This document shows positions 17,849 to 26,916 of a stretch of 63,292 nt of DNA, in pieces (within the stretch, counting starts at the first letter, position 1; each line of letters starts with the position of its first letter). Both the position numbers and the translations under genes were made by a program. The stretch is from positions 1-63,292 of the forward strand of contig CACXQL010000027.1 of assembly GCA_902769805.1 (NCBI GenBank). Reading direction: 5' to 3'. The notes beneath the pieces were generated by a model that was not told where the DNA came from, did no database searches, and worked only from the letters and a program-made list of their open reading frames with translations. This DNA comes from an uncultured Prevotellaceae bacterium (GTDB lineage Bacteria > Bacteroidota > Bacteroidia > Bacteroidales > Bacteroidaceae).

Positions 17849-17865
17849 TTAAAGACATAATAATT

Positions 17866-18363
17866 ATGAGGAAGTTAGTATTATCATGCTTGTTGATGTT
17901 CCTGACATTAGGAATGTCCGCACAAAGTTTAGTAGGATCATGGCAACAAGAGTCGAGTAATTCAAATGGAAGGGGTACGTATTCATATTCTTTTGACAAA
18001 CGTGGTGGTATGGCTATCATCATAGATATTGAGCAAGTGAAGAATGGAATGACAATTTCTCTTTCTTTTGTAATGCCAGGTACTTATAAGAGAGCAGGGC
18101 AAGTTCTTTCAATGAACTTTATTAGAGAAGCTGCAACAGTAAGTGTGAATGATATTCATGGAGGCTTATATGACAAATTATCTCCAGAAGACAAGGCTAA
18201 AGCCAAAGCGGCAATGGCTTTACAAACGGATTCATATCGTCAAATAATAGTGTCGTCGTTACCAGAGACTGTGACGCAGAAAATAAAGTCTATTACTGCC
18301 AATCAATTAGTATTAGTTATAGAAGGCAAAGAACAAAAATATAAGCGTGTAGCAAGTCGTTGA
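17866..18363 (+). CDS. Secreted small protein with lipocalin-like start
   Basis: A 165-residue product with a signal peptide (MRKLVLSCLLMFLTLGMSAQ). The mature part opens with SLVGSWQQES, the usual first strand of lipocalin-like or DUF domains in Bacteroidetes, followed by alternating strands, a Lys/Ala-rich helix (about 108-120) and VLVIEGKEQKYKRV at the end. I chose the ATG at 17866, which begins the signal peptide, over an in-frame start at 17845. Its ligand and role are unknown. It is AT-rich like the gene before it and probably cotranscribed. Confidence 0.65.
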   Translation: MRKLVLSCLLMFLTLGMSAQSLVGSWQQESSNSNGRGTYSYSFDKRGGMAIIIDIEQVKNGMTISLSFVMPGTYKRAGQVLSMNFIREAATVSVNDIHGGLYDKLSPEDKAKAKAAMALQTDSYRQIIVSSLPETVTQKIKSITANQLVLVIEGKEQKYKRVASR

Positions 18364-18457
18364 TTTTCCAGCATCTCCTGCACCTAAACCTGCATTGAAC
18401 CAATTATCTGAGGTGAAAACAATTGCTTTTTGGGTCCAAAGTAGTCACTTCTAATTT

Positions 18458-18540
18458 GTTCCAAGCCTTGGGATAAGTGATTCCAGGCTTTGGAACAATG
18501 TGTTCCAGCCTTTGGAACGATGAGTTCCAACGCTTGGAAC
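18458..18540. repeat. 22-bp palindromic tandem repeat, four units (intergenic copy)
   Basis: Units starting at 18458, 18480, 18502 and 18524 each hold a palindrome of the form GTTCCA..G/C..TTGGAAC, for example GTTCCAACGCTTGGAAC. The period is exactly 22. The array ends GGAACGAATCGT, as does the copy at 51291-51373 (GGAACTAATCGT). Confidence 0.85.
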
Positions 18541-18842
18541 GAATCGTGGGCAGAGCATTCATCAGTTTTTGTTAACGGATGAGGGCATCGTGACTTGTGA
18601 CAGTTATGGTAATCGGCAATTGTTAAGCATGCGCATGTTACCTGTTGTGTGTCATCGAAAGAATGCCAAGTTCTTTCAGCAACAATATCAGCAGTGCCTA
18701 AATGCCAATAACAGATTGCTGTTAGTCAGTCCTTGGCAATACCACTATCGAAAAGCGACAGAGCTCTGTTGTTGAATGTAAAGCCATGAACTGTGTGGTT
18801 CAGTCACTATGCCGTATCAATGATGAGTGGTGGAAAAAATGA
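18524..18842 (+). pseudogene. Decayed gene of unknown function
   Basis: The frame from 18524 to 18778 encodes a plausible protein segment (TDEGIVTCDSYGN, FFQQQYQQC, LLLVSPWQYHYRK) and then stops. The next frame continues in like style from about 18753 to the TGA at 18840, with ECKAMNCVVQSLCRINDEWW. The two together read as one C-terminal region broken by a frameshift. The segments look like real protein rather than random translation, but I do not recognise the family. The start is lost and the last unit of the palindromic repeat forms its 5' edge. Confidence 0.45.
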
Positions 18843-18855
18843 TAATACATTATAA

Positions 18856-18896
18856 TATAATAAGGTGGCAACCGATTGGGCTGCCACCTTATTATA
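18856..18896. terminator. Strong AT/GC hairpin, probable bidirectional terminator
   Basis: TATAATAAGGTGGCA (18856-18870) pairs perfectly with TGCCACCTTATTATA (18882-18896), 15 bp with an 11-nt loop. It lies just after the stop of the DUF3127 gene on the minus strand and after the decayed gene on the plus strand. No long T run follows, only an AT-rich stem base. Confidence 0.75.
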
Positions 18897-18917
18897 TATA
18901 GCCTCTAAAAGGCAATC

Positions 18918-19319
18918 CTAAAAGGGAAGGTCGTCAGCACTACCCTCGCCTGCTGGCTCCTGTGCTGGAGGGAAAGGAGAAGTAGCGTCCTGAGGAGCAG
19001 CCTGCGGCGGGAATGGTGTTGCCTGTGGGACTGCCGCTGCAGGAGCAGCACCACGAGTCACATTATAGGCACGGACATCATTATACCAACGTCCATTATA
19101 CTCACGGGCATCAATATCGAATGATACTGTCAATTCTTCACCCATCTGAATATTAAACTGGTTCAGTCGATCCTCTCCAAAAACAGTAAACACACACTTA
19201 CGGGGATACTGTCCAGGAACTTCAATAACGAATTCCTGAGACTTCCATGCGTTACCCGTTCTGTTAGACACACCGCCTCTTGGTTCGAGTACGGCAATAA
19301 TCTTACCTGTTAATTCCAT
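18918..19319 (-). CDS. DUF3127 protein with SSB-like C-terminal tip
   Basis: A 133-residue protein. The N-terminal 85 residues form a DUF3127 domain (MELTGKIIAVLEPRGGVS, EFVIEVPGQYPRKCVFTVFG), predicted as an OB-like fold. It is followed by a Pro/Ala/Gln-rich linker and the acidic end DDLPF. This layout copies single-stranded DNA-binding protein, where the DDxPF tip recruits replication and repair partners. The gene is divergent from the dnaN, exonuclease and recN cluster. I infer a nucleic-acid role, untested. It should not be called ssb without evidence. Confidence 0.85.
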   Translation of the reverse strand: MELTGKIIAVLEPRGGVSNRTGNAWKSQEFVIEVPGQYPRKCVFTVFGEDRLNQFNIQMGEELTVSFDIDAREYNGRWYNDVRAYNVTRGAAPAAAVPQATPFPPQAAPQDATSPFPPAQEPAGEGSADDLPF

Positions 19320-19410
19320 CTTAATTATTCTTTATTAGTTGTTGATTTTACGTTTCAGATTGCGAAATTACGAAAAATACTTTTAATTTGAGAATATTTT
19401 ACGGAATATT

Positions 19411-19442
19411 TTTGTGATTGAGCAAGTTATTTTGTATTTTTG
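19411..19442 (+). promoter_or_regulatory. Promoter for dnaN
   Basis: TTTG at 19411-19414, a 20-nt spacer and TATTTTTG at 19435-19442. The dnaN ATG is 41 bases downstream. Confidence 0.8.
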
Positions 19443-19482
19443 TACTCAATTAGCAAGGCTTAAACAAAAAAACAAAATACTC

Positions 19483-20600
19483 ATGAGATTTACAGTATCA
19501 AGCACTGCGCTTAGCAGCAAACTAAATGCTCTTTCGAGAGTCATCAACAGCAAGAATTCATTGCCCATCTTAGCCGACTTCCTGTTTGACATCCAAGACA
19601 ATGTCCTGCGTCTTCAGACAGTGAGAATGTGATGAACACACAGGTTGAACTGACAGACTGTGACGGTAACGGTCGTTTCGCCATTGGTAATCATGACCTG
19701 TTGGAAGGTGTGAAGGGTTTCTCCGAGCAACCAATCACCTTTGATGTGAACTTACAGGAGAACATCGTAAAGATCAGTTATCAGAACGGAATGTTCTCAC
19801 TGCCCATCGAGAATGCCGACGAATATCCTCAGGCTCAGTTAATCACTGATGGTGCCAATACGATTACTATCTCCAGCGACCTGCTTGCTGAGAATATCAA
19901 CCGCTCTGTGTTCGCTACAGCACAGGATGAATTGCGCCCTGTGATGAACGGTATCTATTTCGACCTCACCCCAGAGTGTCTTGCTATCGTTGCCTCTGAC
20001 GGTCATAAGTTAGTACGCAACAAGGTGTTCTCTATCCAGACAGAACAACCTGCTGCCTTCATACTGCCTAAGAAGCCTGCCACACTGCTGAAGAACCTGC
20101 TGCAGAAAGACGGAGGTGACGTGGAGATCCGCTTCGATGAGCGTAACGCACAGATTAACTATGGTGACGGTCAACTGACCTGTCGGCTCATAGAGGGACG
20201 CTATCCCAACTATAACTCTGTCATTCCACAGGGCAATCCAAATATCCTGACTGTCGACCGTCAAGGGCTTCTTGCTGCCCTCCGTCGTGTACAACCCTTC
20301 GCCAACGACTCCAGCAACCTCATCCGTTTCCGTGTAGAAGGCGGTACGCTGCAGTTGGATGCTGAGGACTTTGACTTCTCGAAGACAGCCACGGAGCGTA
20401 TGTCCTGTGACTATAACGGTCAGCCCATGAGTATCGGTTTCAAGGGATCCTCTTTCATTGAGATTCTGAGCAACTTCGACTGTCAGGAGATTATCATACA
20501 GCTTGCCGACCCCAGCCGCGCAGGACTTGTACTTCCTTCCGAGCAGCCTGAGAATCAAGATGTGCTGATGCTGATGATGCCGATGTTGATTAATGATTGA
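19483..20600 (+). pseudogene. dnaN: DNA polymerase III beta sliding clamp gene, frameshifted
   Basis: The first 44 codons (MRFTVSSTALSSKLNALSRV and on) match the start of DnaN. After VLRL the frame runs into TGA at 19630-19632. The family continues TASDSENV, and DSENV is found in another frame at once, at about 19616, leading into MNTQVELTDCDGNGRFAI and the rest of the protein to 20600. About seven bases therefore appear to be missing around 19615. No slippery sequence for programmed frameshifting is evident. Because the clamp is essential, an assembly or sequencing error, or another copy elsewhere, is likelier than true loss. Confidence 0.85.
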
Positions 20601-20602
20601 TT

Positions 20603-21460
20603 ATGAAGCTGAACTTACAGAAACCACTCGTCATATTTGATTTGGAGACCACGGGCCTTGACCTTGTCAAGGACCGTGTCATTCAAATATCCTATATCAA
20701 AGTATATCCTGATGGTAAGGAGGAAAGGGGAAATCATCTGATTAACCCAGAGAAGCCTATCCCCACAGTAGTCGAGGAACTGACTGGTATCAAGAACGAG
20801 GATGTGAAGGACAAACCCACTTTCAAGCAGCTTGCCCAGACACTGAATCAGATATTCAGTGGCAGTGATATCGCAGGCTATAACTCCAACCATTTCGATG
20901 TACCCTTGCTGGCAGAGGAGTTCCTCCGCGCTGGTATTGACTTTGACTTCTCGAAGTGCCGTCTGATTGACGTACAGACTATCTATCATAAGATGGAACG
21001 CCGTAACCTGGCTGCCGCTTATAAGTTCTATTGCGGCAGAAAGATGGAAGAGGACTTTACGGCACACCGTGCCGATGAGGACACAGAAGCCACCTACCGG
21101 GTCCTGCAGGGACAACTGGATATGTATACTCCAGAGAAGCAGGAAGAACCCGACCGCATCTTGCAGAACGACATACAGTTCCTTGCCGACTTCACGAAGA
21201 CAAACAATAACATCGACTTCGCAGGACGTATCGTCTGGGGAGAGCAAAAAGACCGCATGGGCAACACCATCGTTGACAAGGACGGTAATCCTGTATTGAC
21301 AGAAGTCTTCAACTTCGGAAAATACAAAGGAGAGCCTGTTGCACAGGTACTTCGCCGCGATCCTGGCTATTACAGCTGGATATTAGGAGGAGACTTCACC
21401 TATAACACGAAACAAGTGCTCACCCGTATCCGGTTGCGGGAGAGTCAAATGAACTCATAA
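20603..21460 (+). CDS. DnaQ-like 3'-5' exonuclease
   Basis: A 285-residue DEDD exonuclease. The ExoI motif is FDLETTGLD (Asp, Glu), ExoII is IAGYNSNHFDVPLL and ExoIII is AHRADEDTEATY, which gives the DEDDh set. The C-terminal region (210-285) is a small conserved domain with FNFGKYKGEPVAQVL, seen in Bacteroidetes homologues. It acts as the proofreading or repair-type exonuclease of the epsilon superfamily. Which polymerase it serves is not shown. The ATG at 20603 is chosen over the TTG at 20597. It is translationally close to dnaN and lies one base before coaBC. Confidence 0.9.
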   Translation: MKLNLQKPLVIFDLETTGLDLVKDRVIQISYIKVYPDGKEERGNHLINPEKPIPTVVEELTGIKNEDVKDKPTFKQLAQTLNQIFSGSDIAGYNSNHFDVPLLAEEFLRAGIDFDFSKCRLIDVQTIYHKMERRNLAAAYKFYCGRKMEEDFTAHRADEDTEATYRVLQGQLDMYTPEKQEEPDRILQNDIQFLADFTKTNNNIDFAGRIVWGEQKDRMGNTIVDKDGNPVLTEVFNFGKYKGEPVAQVLRRDPGYYSWILGGDFTYNTKQVLTRIRLRESQMNS

Positions 21461-21461
21461 T

Positions 21462-22655
21462 ATGCTGAAAGGTAAGAAGATAGTCTTGGGTATCACTGGC
21501 TCTATAGCAGCCTATAAGGCTTGCTATATTATCCGTGGACTCATCAAGGCAGGGGCGGAGGTGCAGGTTGTCATCACACCTGCTGGCAAGGAATTTATCA
21601 CTCCCATCACCCTCTCTGCCCTCACCCAGAAACCAGTCATCAGCGACTTCTTCGCACAGCGTGACGGAACGTGGCACTCCCATGTGGCATTAGGTTTGTG
21701 GGCTGATGCCATGCTGATAGCTCCATGTACAGCCTCCACATTAGGAAAGATGGCTAATGGGGTGGCAGACAACATGCTCATCACCACCTACCTGTCGATG
21801 AAGGCACCTGTCTTCATTGCCCCTGCCATGGACCTGGACATGTACCAGCATCCCACGACACAGGAGAATATGAAGAAGTTGCAGTCGTTTGGCAATCATA
21901 TTATCGAACCGCAGAGCGGTTTCCTTGCCTCTGGACTGGAAGGAAAGGGACGCATGGAAGAGCCTGAGAAAATCGTAGAATATCTTGACAAGGCATTGGA
22001 TAATAATGCCCCACTGTGTGGGAAACGCATTATGATTACGGCAGGTCCTACTTATGAAAAGATAGACCCTGTGCGTTTCATCGGCAACTACTCCAGTGGG
22101 AAGATGGGGTTCGCATTGGCAGAGGCATGTGCCCGTCAAGGTGCAGAGGTAGAACTTATTGCCGGTCCTGTGGCATTGACGACCAACCATCCATTGATTC
22201 ATCGCACTAACGTGGAAAGCTGTGAGGAGATGTATCAGACTGCAACACACCTGTTTTCTTCTTGTCATGCCGCTATCCTATGCGCTGCCGTGGCAGACTT
22301 CCGTCCTGAGACGATAGCCACGGAGAAGATTAAACGCGAGGACGACGACCTCGTCATCCGTCTGAAACCTACTCACGATATTGCCGCTGAGTTAGGAAGG
22401 ATGAAACGTGCAGACCAGCGACTGGTAGGCTTTGCCTTGGAGACGAATGACGAGCAACAGAATGCTCAAGGAAAACTGGAACGCAAGAACCTCGACATCA
22501 TCGTCCTTAACTCCCTGCGTAATGAAGGCACCTGCTTCCAGTCAGACGAGAACCAGGTCAGTATCATCTCCTCTCAGGGACAGAAAGACTTTGGACGTAA
22601 ACCCAAAAGCGAAGTAGCGAGAGATATCGTCAATGAATTAGCAGCCATCCTATGA
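21462..22655 (+). CDS. coaBC: Bifunctional phosphopantothenoylcysteine decarboxylase / phosphopantothenate-cysteine ligase
   Basis: Catalyses two consecutive steps of coenzyme A synthesis. The N-terminal CoaC flavoprotein domain (1-180) has GITGSIAAYKA, the catalytic His in TWHSHVALG and ASTLGKMANGVADNM. The C-terminal CoaB domain (185-397) starts at ITAGPTYEKIDPVRFIGNYS and has KIKREDDDLVIRLKPT. The 397-residue length is normal. The stop overlaps the porD start (ATGA). panB, an earlier pathway step, is also in this window but in another unit. Confidence 0.95.
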   Translation: MLKGKKIVLGITGSIAAYKACYIIRGLIKAGAEVQVVITPAGKEFITPITLSALTQKPVISDFFAQRDGTWHSHVALGLWADAMLIAPCTASTLGKMANGVADNMLITTYLSMKAPVFIAPAMDLDMYQHPTTQENMKKLQSFGNHIIEPQSGFLASGLEGKGRMEEPEKIVEYLDKALDNNAPLCGKRIMITAGPTYEKIDPVRFIGNYSSGKMGFALAEACARQGAEVELIAGPVALTTNHPLIHRTNVESCEEMYQTATHLFSSCHAAILCAAVADFRPETIATEKIKREDDDLVIRLKPTHDIAAELGRMKRADQRLVGFALETNDEQQNAQGKLERKNLDIIVLNSLRNEGTCFQSDENQVSIISSQGQKDFGRKPKSEVARDIVNELAAIL

Positions 22656-23551
22656 AGAAGATCCTCTGGCTTGTCATCCTCACACTCTGTCCGTTCAGTC
22701 TTCATGCCCAGGAACTGAACGCTAAAGTGAATATCAATCATGCACAAGTACAAGGGACTGATGCCAGTATCTTCGACAACCTGCAACAGACGTTAGAGCA
22801 GTTTATCAATGAGAGGCAATGGACTGATTATCAGTTTCAAAAGCACGAACGTATCAACTGTAGCTTCAATATCACAGTCACCAAATATGACAGGTCTGCA
22901 GACCGCTTTGAGGCAACAGCTATGATACAGGCAAACCGTCCCATCTACTATTCTACCTATACCTCCACCTTATATAATAATAAGGACGATGACTTCAACT
23001 TTGACTATGCGCAGTTCGACCAGTTGAACTTCCAAGAGGAGATGGTTGACAACCAGTTGACGGCACTCATTGCCTACTATGCCTACCTGATTATAGGACT
23101 CGACCTTGACAGTTTCTCCCCGATGGGAGGTACGGATGTACTGCAACGCTGTCTGAACTTGGTGAACAACACCCAGAACCTTGGTTTTACAGGATGGAAG
23201 GCTTTCGAGACCAGTCGTAACCGATTCGCTATCATCAACGACTACCTCGATGAGGGACTGAAGCCCTTGCGTCAACTGCAGTACGACTACTATCGTACAG
23301 GACTCGACGAGATGGCTAATAATGCGGAGCGTGGCAGGACAAGTATCACGACGGCTCTCAATCTCCTAAAGGAAGCCCATGAGAATAAACCGCTGAGTCT
23401 GTTGCCACAGATATGGACGGACTACAAGCGCGACGAGATTGCCAATATCTATCATGGCAAGGGGACTCAGAAAGAAAAGGAGAATGTCTATAACCTACTC
23501 TACAACATCAATCCCTCACAGAGTAATGCGTGGGAGAAGATCAAGAACTGA
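22652..23551 (+). CDS. porD: Type IX secretion system protein PorD (DUF4835)
   Basis: A 299-residue periplasmic protein with a signal peptide (MKKILWLVILTLCPFSLHAQ). The mature part begins ELNAKVNINHAQVQG, the hallmark of DUF4835, and keeps YYAYLIIGLDLDSFSPMGG and NLGFTGWKAFETSRN. PorD is required for type IX secretion and gliding in Porphyromonas and Flavobacterium. Its presence says the organism uses or once used that system. It is sandwiched between coaBC (4-base overlap) and recN, a position common in Bacteroidales. Confidence 0.92.
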   Translation: MKKILWLVILTLCPFSLHAQELNAKVNINHAQVQGTDASIFDNLQQTLEQFINERQWTDYQFQKHERINCSFNITVTKYDRSADRFEATAMIQANRPIYYSTYTSTLYNNKDDDFNFDYAQFDQLNFQEEMVDNQLTALIAYYAYLIIGLDLDSFSPMGGTDVLQRCLNLVNNTQNLGFTGWKAFETSRNRFAIINDYLDEGLKPLRQLQYDYYRTGLDEMANNAERGRTSITTALNLLKEAHENKPLSLLPQIWTDYKRDEIANIYHGKGTQKEKENVYNLLYNINPSQSNAWEKIKN

Positions 23552-23554
23552 AAC

Positions 23555-25213
23555 ATGCTGAAGCAACTATACATTAAGAACTTCACACTGATAGATGAAC
23601 TCAATATAGAACTGTGTCCTGGATTCTCTGTCATAACAGGTGAGACAGGAGCTGGTAAGAGTATCATCCTTGGTGCCATTGCCCTCCTGTTAGGACAGCG
23701 TGCAGACTCCAAGACCATCAAGCAAGGGGCTGACCGTTGTATCATCGAGGCACATTTCGACCTCACACGCTATCAGTTGAAGTCTTTCTTCGATGAGAAT
23801 GACATCGACTATGACGCCGCCGACTGTATCATCCGACGTGAACTGACAGCAGCGGGCAAGAGTCGTGCGTTCGTCAATGACACACCTGTCGCTCTCTCTC
23901 TCTTGAAGGAGCTAGGAGATATGCTGGTAGATGTTCATTCCCAGCACCAGAACCTGTTGCTGGGTAAACAAGACTTTCAGTTGGAGGTCATTGATACCAT
24001 CGCCCACAACCAAGAGGCACTGGATGACTATCAGCAGACCTATACGGCTTATCATGAGAAGCAGAGGCAGCTGCAGGAACTACAGGAGGAGATGGAACGT
24101 AACCGTCAGAACCTCGACTTCATGCAGTTCCAGTATGAGGAACTTGCCAACGCCCAACTGACAGAGGACGAACAAGAAGAACTGGAACAGCAACGTGATA
24201 CGATGACTCATAGTGAGGATATCAAGACTGCCCTCTATACCATACAGAATCATCTCTCTGCTGACGAGCAAGGCATCCTCTCCCAACTCCGTAAGTCTCT
24301 GTCTGCCATCCATACCATCACGAGCGTCTATCCGACCTCAGAGGAGTGGACTGAACGTATGGAGAGTTGTCAGATAGAACTCAAGGATATCGCACAGGAT
24401 GTAGAAGCACGCTTGGAGGACATCGACTTCGACCCTTCTGAGTTGGAGCGTATCAACCAACGGTTAGATAAACTCTATGACTTGCAGAAGAAATACCATG
24501 TGGAAACTATTGCCGAACTGATTCAACAACGTGATGAACTGAAACGGCAACTCAACCAGATAGAGAACAGCGACGAGGCTTTAGCCACCTTACAAGACGA
24601 TCTGAATGCACTAAGGAAGCAATGTCAGCAACAAGCCGGAAGCCTTACGACGATGCGTCAGCAAGCCGCCAAGGAGATAGAACGACAGATGCGTGAGCGT
24701 CTGGTGCCACTGGGGATGCCTAACGTCCGTTTTGAAGTGAAAGTCAACAAAACCGACCTCAACAAGAACGGACAAGATGATATCGCCTTCCTGTTTAGTG
24801 CCAACACCTCCAGTCCCCTGCAACCTATCTCCCATGTTGCCTCTGGTGGAGAGATTGCCCGCGTGATGCTCTCTTTGAAGGCGATGATCAGTGGAGCCGT
24901 CAAACTCCCCACGATTATCTTCGATGAGATAGACACAGGTGTCAGTGGCAAGATAGCGGAACGCATGGCAGAGATTATGCAGGAGATGGGAGCCAACGAC
25001 CGTCAGGTCATCTCCATCACCCATCTGCCACAGATTGCTGCTCTCGGCACTACCCATTACCGGGTATCGAAAGAAGAGACGGCAACAGGTACGACCAGTC
25101 AGATGCAGATGCTCTCCCCTGACGAGCGCATCCATGAGATAGCCCAGATGCTGAGCGGTAGTGATATCTCCGCTGCTGCTATTCAAAACGCAAAAGAATT
25201 ACTCAAACTATGA
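23555..25213 (+). CDS. recN: DNA repair protein RecN
   Basis: An SMC-like ATPase of 552 residues that acts early in double-strand break repair. The Walker A motif is GETGAGKS near residue 30, a long coiled-coil middle (about 170-380) follows, and the C-terminal ATPase half has the signature ASGGEIARVMLSLKAM near residue 428 and Walker B IIFDEIDTGVSGK near 450. The frame is complete. It lies between porD and a TPR protein gene whose start overlaps its stop by four bases. Confidence 0.95.
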   Translation: MLKQLYIKNFTLIDELNIELCPGFSVITGETGAGKSIILGAIALLLGQRADSKTIKQGADRCIIEAHFDLTRYQLKSFFDENDIDYDAADCIIRRELTAAGKSRAFVNDTPVALSLLKELGDMLVDVHSQHQNLLLGKQDFQLEVIDTIAHNQEALDDYQQTYTAYHEKQRQLQELQEEMERNRQNLDFMQFQYEELANAQLTEDEQEELEQQRDTMTHSEDIKTALYTIQNHLSADEQGILSQLRKSLSAIHTITSVYPTSEEWTERMESCQIELKDIAQDVEARLEDIDFDPSELERINQRLDKLYDLQKKYHVETIAELIQQRDELKRQLNQIENSDEALATLQDDLNALRKQCQQQAGSLTTMRQQAAKEIERQMRERLVPLGMPNVRFEVKVNKTDLNKNGQDDIAFLFSANTSSPLQPISHVASGGEIARVMLSLKAMISGAVKLPTIIFDEIDTGVSGKIAERMAEIMQEMGANDRQVISITHLPQIAALGTTHYRVSKEETATGTTSQMQMLSPDERIHEIAQMLSGSDISAAAIQNAKELLKL

Positions 25214-26880
25214 AACGTATTTTACTCCTTTTACCCCTTTACCTTTTCGCAGTCTTACCATCATCAGCCCAGTCATGGGTTGACAAGGCGGCAAAGTCTG
25301 TATTCACCCTGAAGACCTTTACCGCAGATGGAACGATGATAGCCAGCAGTAACGGCTTCTATATAGGCACCGACGGTGAGGCAGTCAGCAGCTATACTCC
25401 ATTCATCAATGCCCAGCGTGCTGTCATTATTGACGCGCAAGGTAAGGAACAGCCAGTGGAAGAGATACTTGGAGCCAACGAGACATACGATGTCGTGAAG
25501 TTCCGTGTGGCAGCCAGAAAGACTCTGCCCCTGCCCATCGCTTCCACTGCTGCAAACGGCACTGAGGTATGGCTGTTACCTTATGCTGTCAAGAAGACAC
25601 CTGCATGTATCAAAGGAACAGTCACTCAGGCAGAGGTGTTCCAGAATACGTACCAATACTATACACTCCAGTTGACAGCAGAGGAGAACCATATCAGCTG
25701 TCCTGTCCTCAATGGTCAGGGAGAAGTAATCGGTATCATTCAGCCTGCTGCCAGCAATCAGAAAGAGACATCATACGCTGTCAGTGCCCGTTTTGCCGCA
25801 GACTTGAAGATAACAGGCCTGAGCATGAATGAGTCGTCACTGAAGAAAATAACGATGACGAAGGCATTGCCTGACACACAAGACGATGCCCTCCTTGCCC
25901 TCTTCCTTGCCTCTTCCTCGATGACAGACAGTCAATATTCCAATTATGTGGAGCGTTTCATTCAGAAATTCCCGAGACTTGCGGAAGGCTATATCAACCG
26001 TGCCCGTATTCGTACGGCAAGAAAGGACTTCAGTGGTGCGGAAGAGGATATGGAACAAGCCTTGAGCGTAGCAGAGAATAAAGAAGACACCCACTACCAG
26101 TATGCCCAGCTTATCTACCAGAAAGAGGTCTACCAGCATGACCAGCCCTATAGCGGATGGTCTTTTGACAAGGCTTATCAGGAGGCACAGGAAGCCTATA
26201 ACATCAACCCCCAACCCGTCTACCGACAGCAACAGGCACAGATACGCTATGCACAGGGGCAGTATGCAGAGGCATTCAATATCTATGAGGAACTTACCCA
26301 TAGTGACCTGCGTAGTGCTGACATCTTCTATGCTGCCTCTATGTGTAAGGCACAGCTGAAGGATACCGACCAGCAGATAGCCCTTCTCGACAGTGCCGTT
26401 AATATGTTCAGTCGTCCGTATGTGAAGACGGCAGCCCCTTATCTTTTGGCTCGTGCTCAGGCTTTATACAATGCCGGCAGATACCGTCCTGCCGTTAATG
26501 ACTATAATGAGTATGGGGAGCTGATGGCTGCCCAGTTAAATGCTCCCTTCTACTATCAGCGTGAATTGGCTGAAGTCGGTGGTCACTTATATCAGCAAGC
26601 CTTGAACGATATCGACAAAGCGATAGAGCTGTCACCATCCGAACCACTCTACTATGCAGAGAAAGCTTCTCTGCAGGTACGTGTCGGCAAGCATCAGGAT
26701 GCGATAGCCACCGCCCAGCAACTGATCCGTCTGTCGCCTGATTTCTCAGACGGTTACCTCTTCTTAGGATTAGCCCAATGTCTGACAGACCAGAAGGCGG
26801 AAGGTATCCAAAACCTTACCAAGGCAAAGGACCTCGGTAACGAACAGGCACAGGCACTTATCGATAAATATGCGAAATAG
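25210..26880 (+). CDS. Secreted pseudo-protease with TPR repeats
   Basis: A 556-residue protein with a signal peptide (MKRILLLLPLYLFAVLPSSAQ). Residues 22-200 follow the trypsin/HtrA fold (SVFTLKTFTADGTMIASSNG, DVVKFRVAARKTLPLPIA, PVLNGQGEVIGII). The catalytic serine motif GNSGGP is replaced by ISCPVLN, and no His is seen where VTNYHV would fall. It is therefore predicted not to cleave peptides. From about 230 to the end are tetratricopeptide repeats, for example AIELSPSEPLYYAEKASLQV. A scaffold role in the periplasm is inferred. It is coupled to recN by a 4-base overlap, though with no obvious joint function. Confidence 0.8.
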   Translation: MKRILLLLPLYLFAVLPSSAQSWVDKAAKSVFTLKTFTADGTMIASSNGFYIGTDGEAVSSYTPFINAQRAVIIDAQGKEQPVEEILGANETYDVVKFRVAARKTLPLPIASTAANGTEVWLLPYAVKKTPACIKGTVTQAEVFQNTYQYYTLQLTAEENHISCPVLNGQGEVIGIIQPAASNQKETSYAVSARFAADLKITGLSMNESSLKKITMTKALPDTQDDALLALFLASSSMTDSQYSNYVERFIQKFPRLAEGYINRARIRTARKDFSGAEEDMEQALSVAENKEDTHYQYAQLIYQKEVYQHDQPYSGWSFDKAYQEAQEAYNINPQPVYRQQQAQIRYAQGQYAEAFNIYEELTHSDLRSADIFYAASMCKAQLKDTDQQIALLDSAVNMFSRPYVKTAAPYLLARAQALYNAGRYRPAVNDYNEYGELMAAQLNAPFYYQRELAEVGGHLYQQALNDIDKAIELSPSEPLYYAEKASLQVRVGKHQDAIATAQQLIRLSPDFSDGYLFLGLAQCLTDQKAEGIQNLTKAKDLGNEQAQALIDKYAK

Positions 26881-26882
26881 GA

Positions 26883-26916
26883 AGACGCTGGATATCCTAT
26901 GGGATATTCGGTGTCT
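26883..26916. terminator. Hairpin between convergent genes
   Basis: AGACGC (26883-26888) pairs with GTGTCT (26911-26916) and ATATCC (26892-26897) with GGATAT (26902-26907). It lies over the end of the glycosidase gene and just after the TPR gene stop. No clean T run is present, so the terminator role is only likely. Confidence 0.4.

Noticed and set aside
18458-18540. CRISPR array
   Set aside because: Units are contiguous, palindromic and diverged, with no unique spacers, and no cas genes are nearby.
19600-19640. Programmed ribosomal frameshift in dnaN
   Set aside because: No slippery heptamer or downstream pseudoknot is evident, and family alignment asks for about seven missing bases, not a one-base slip.
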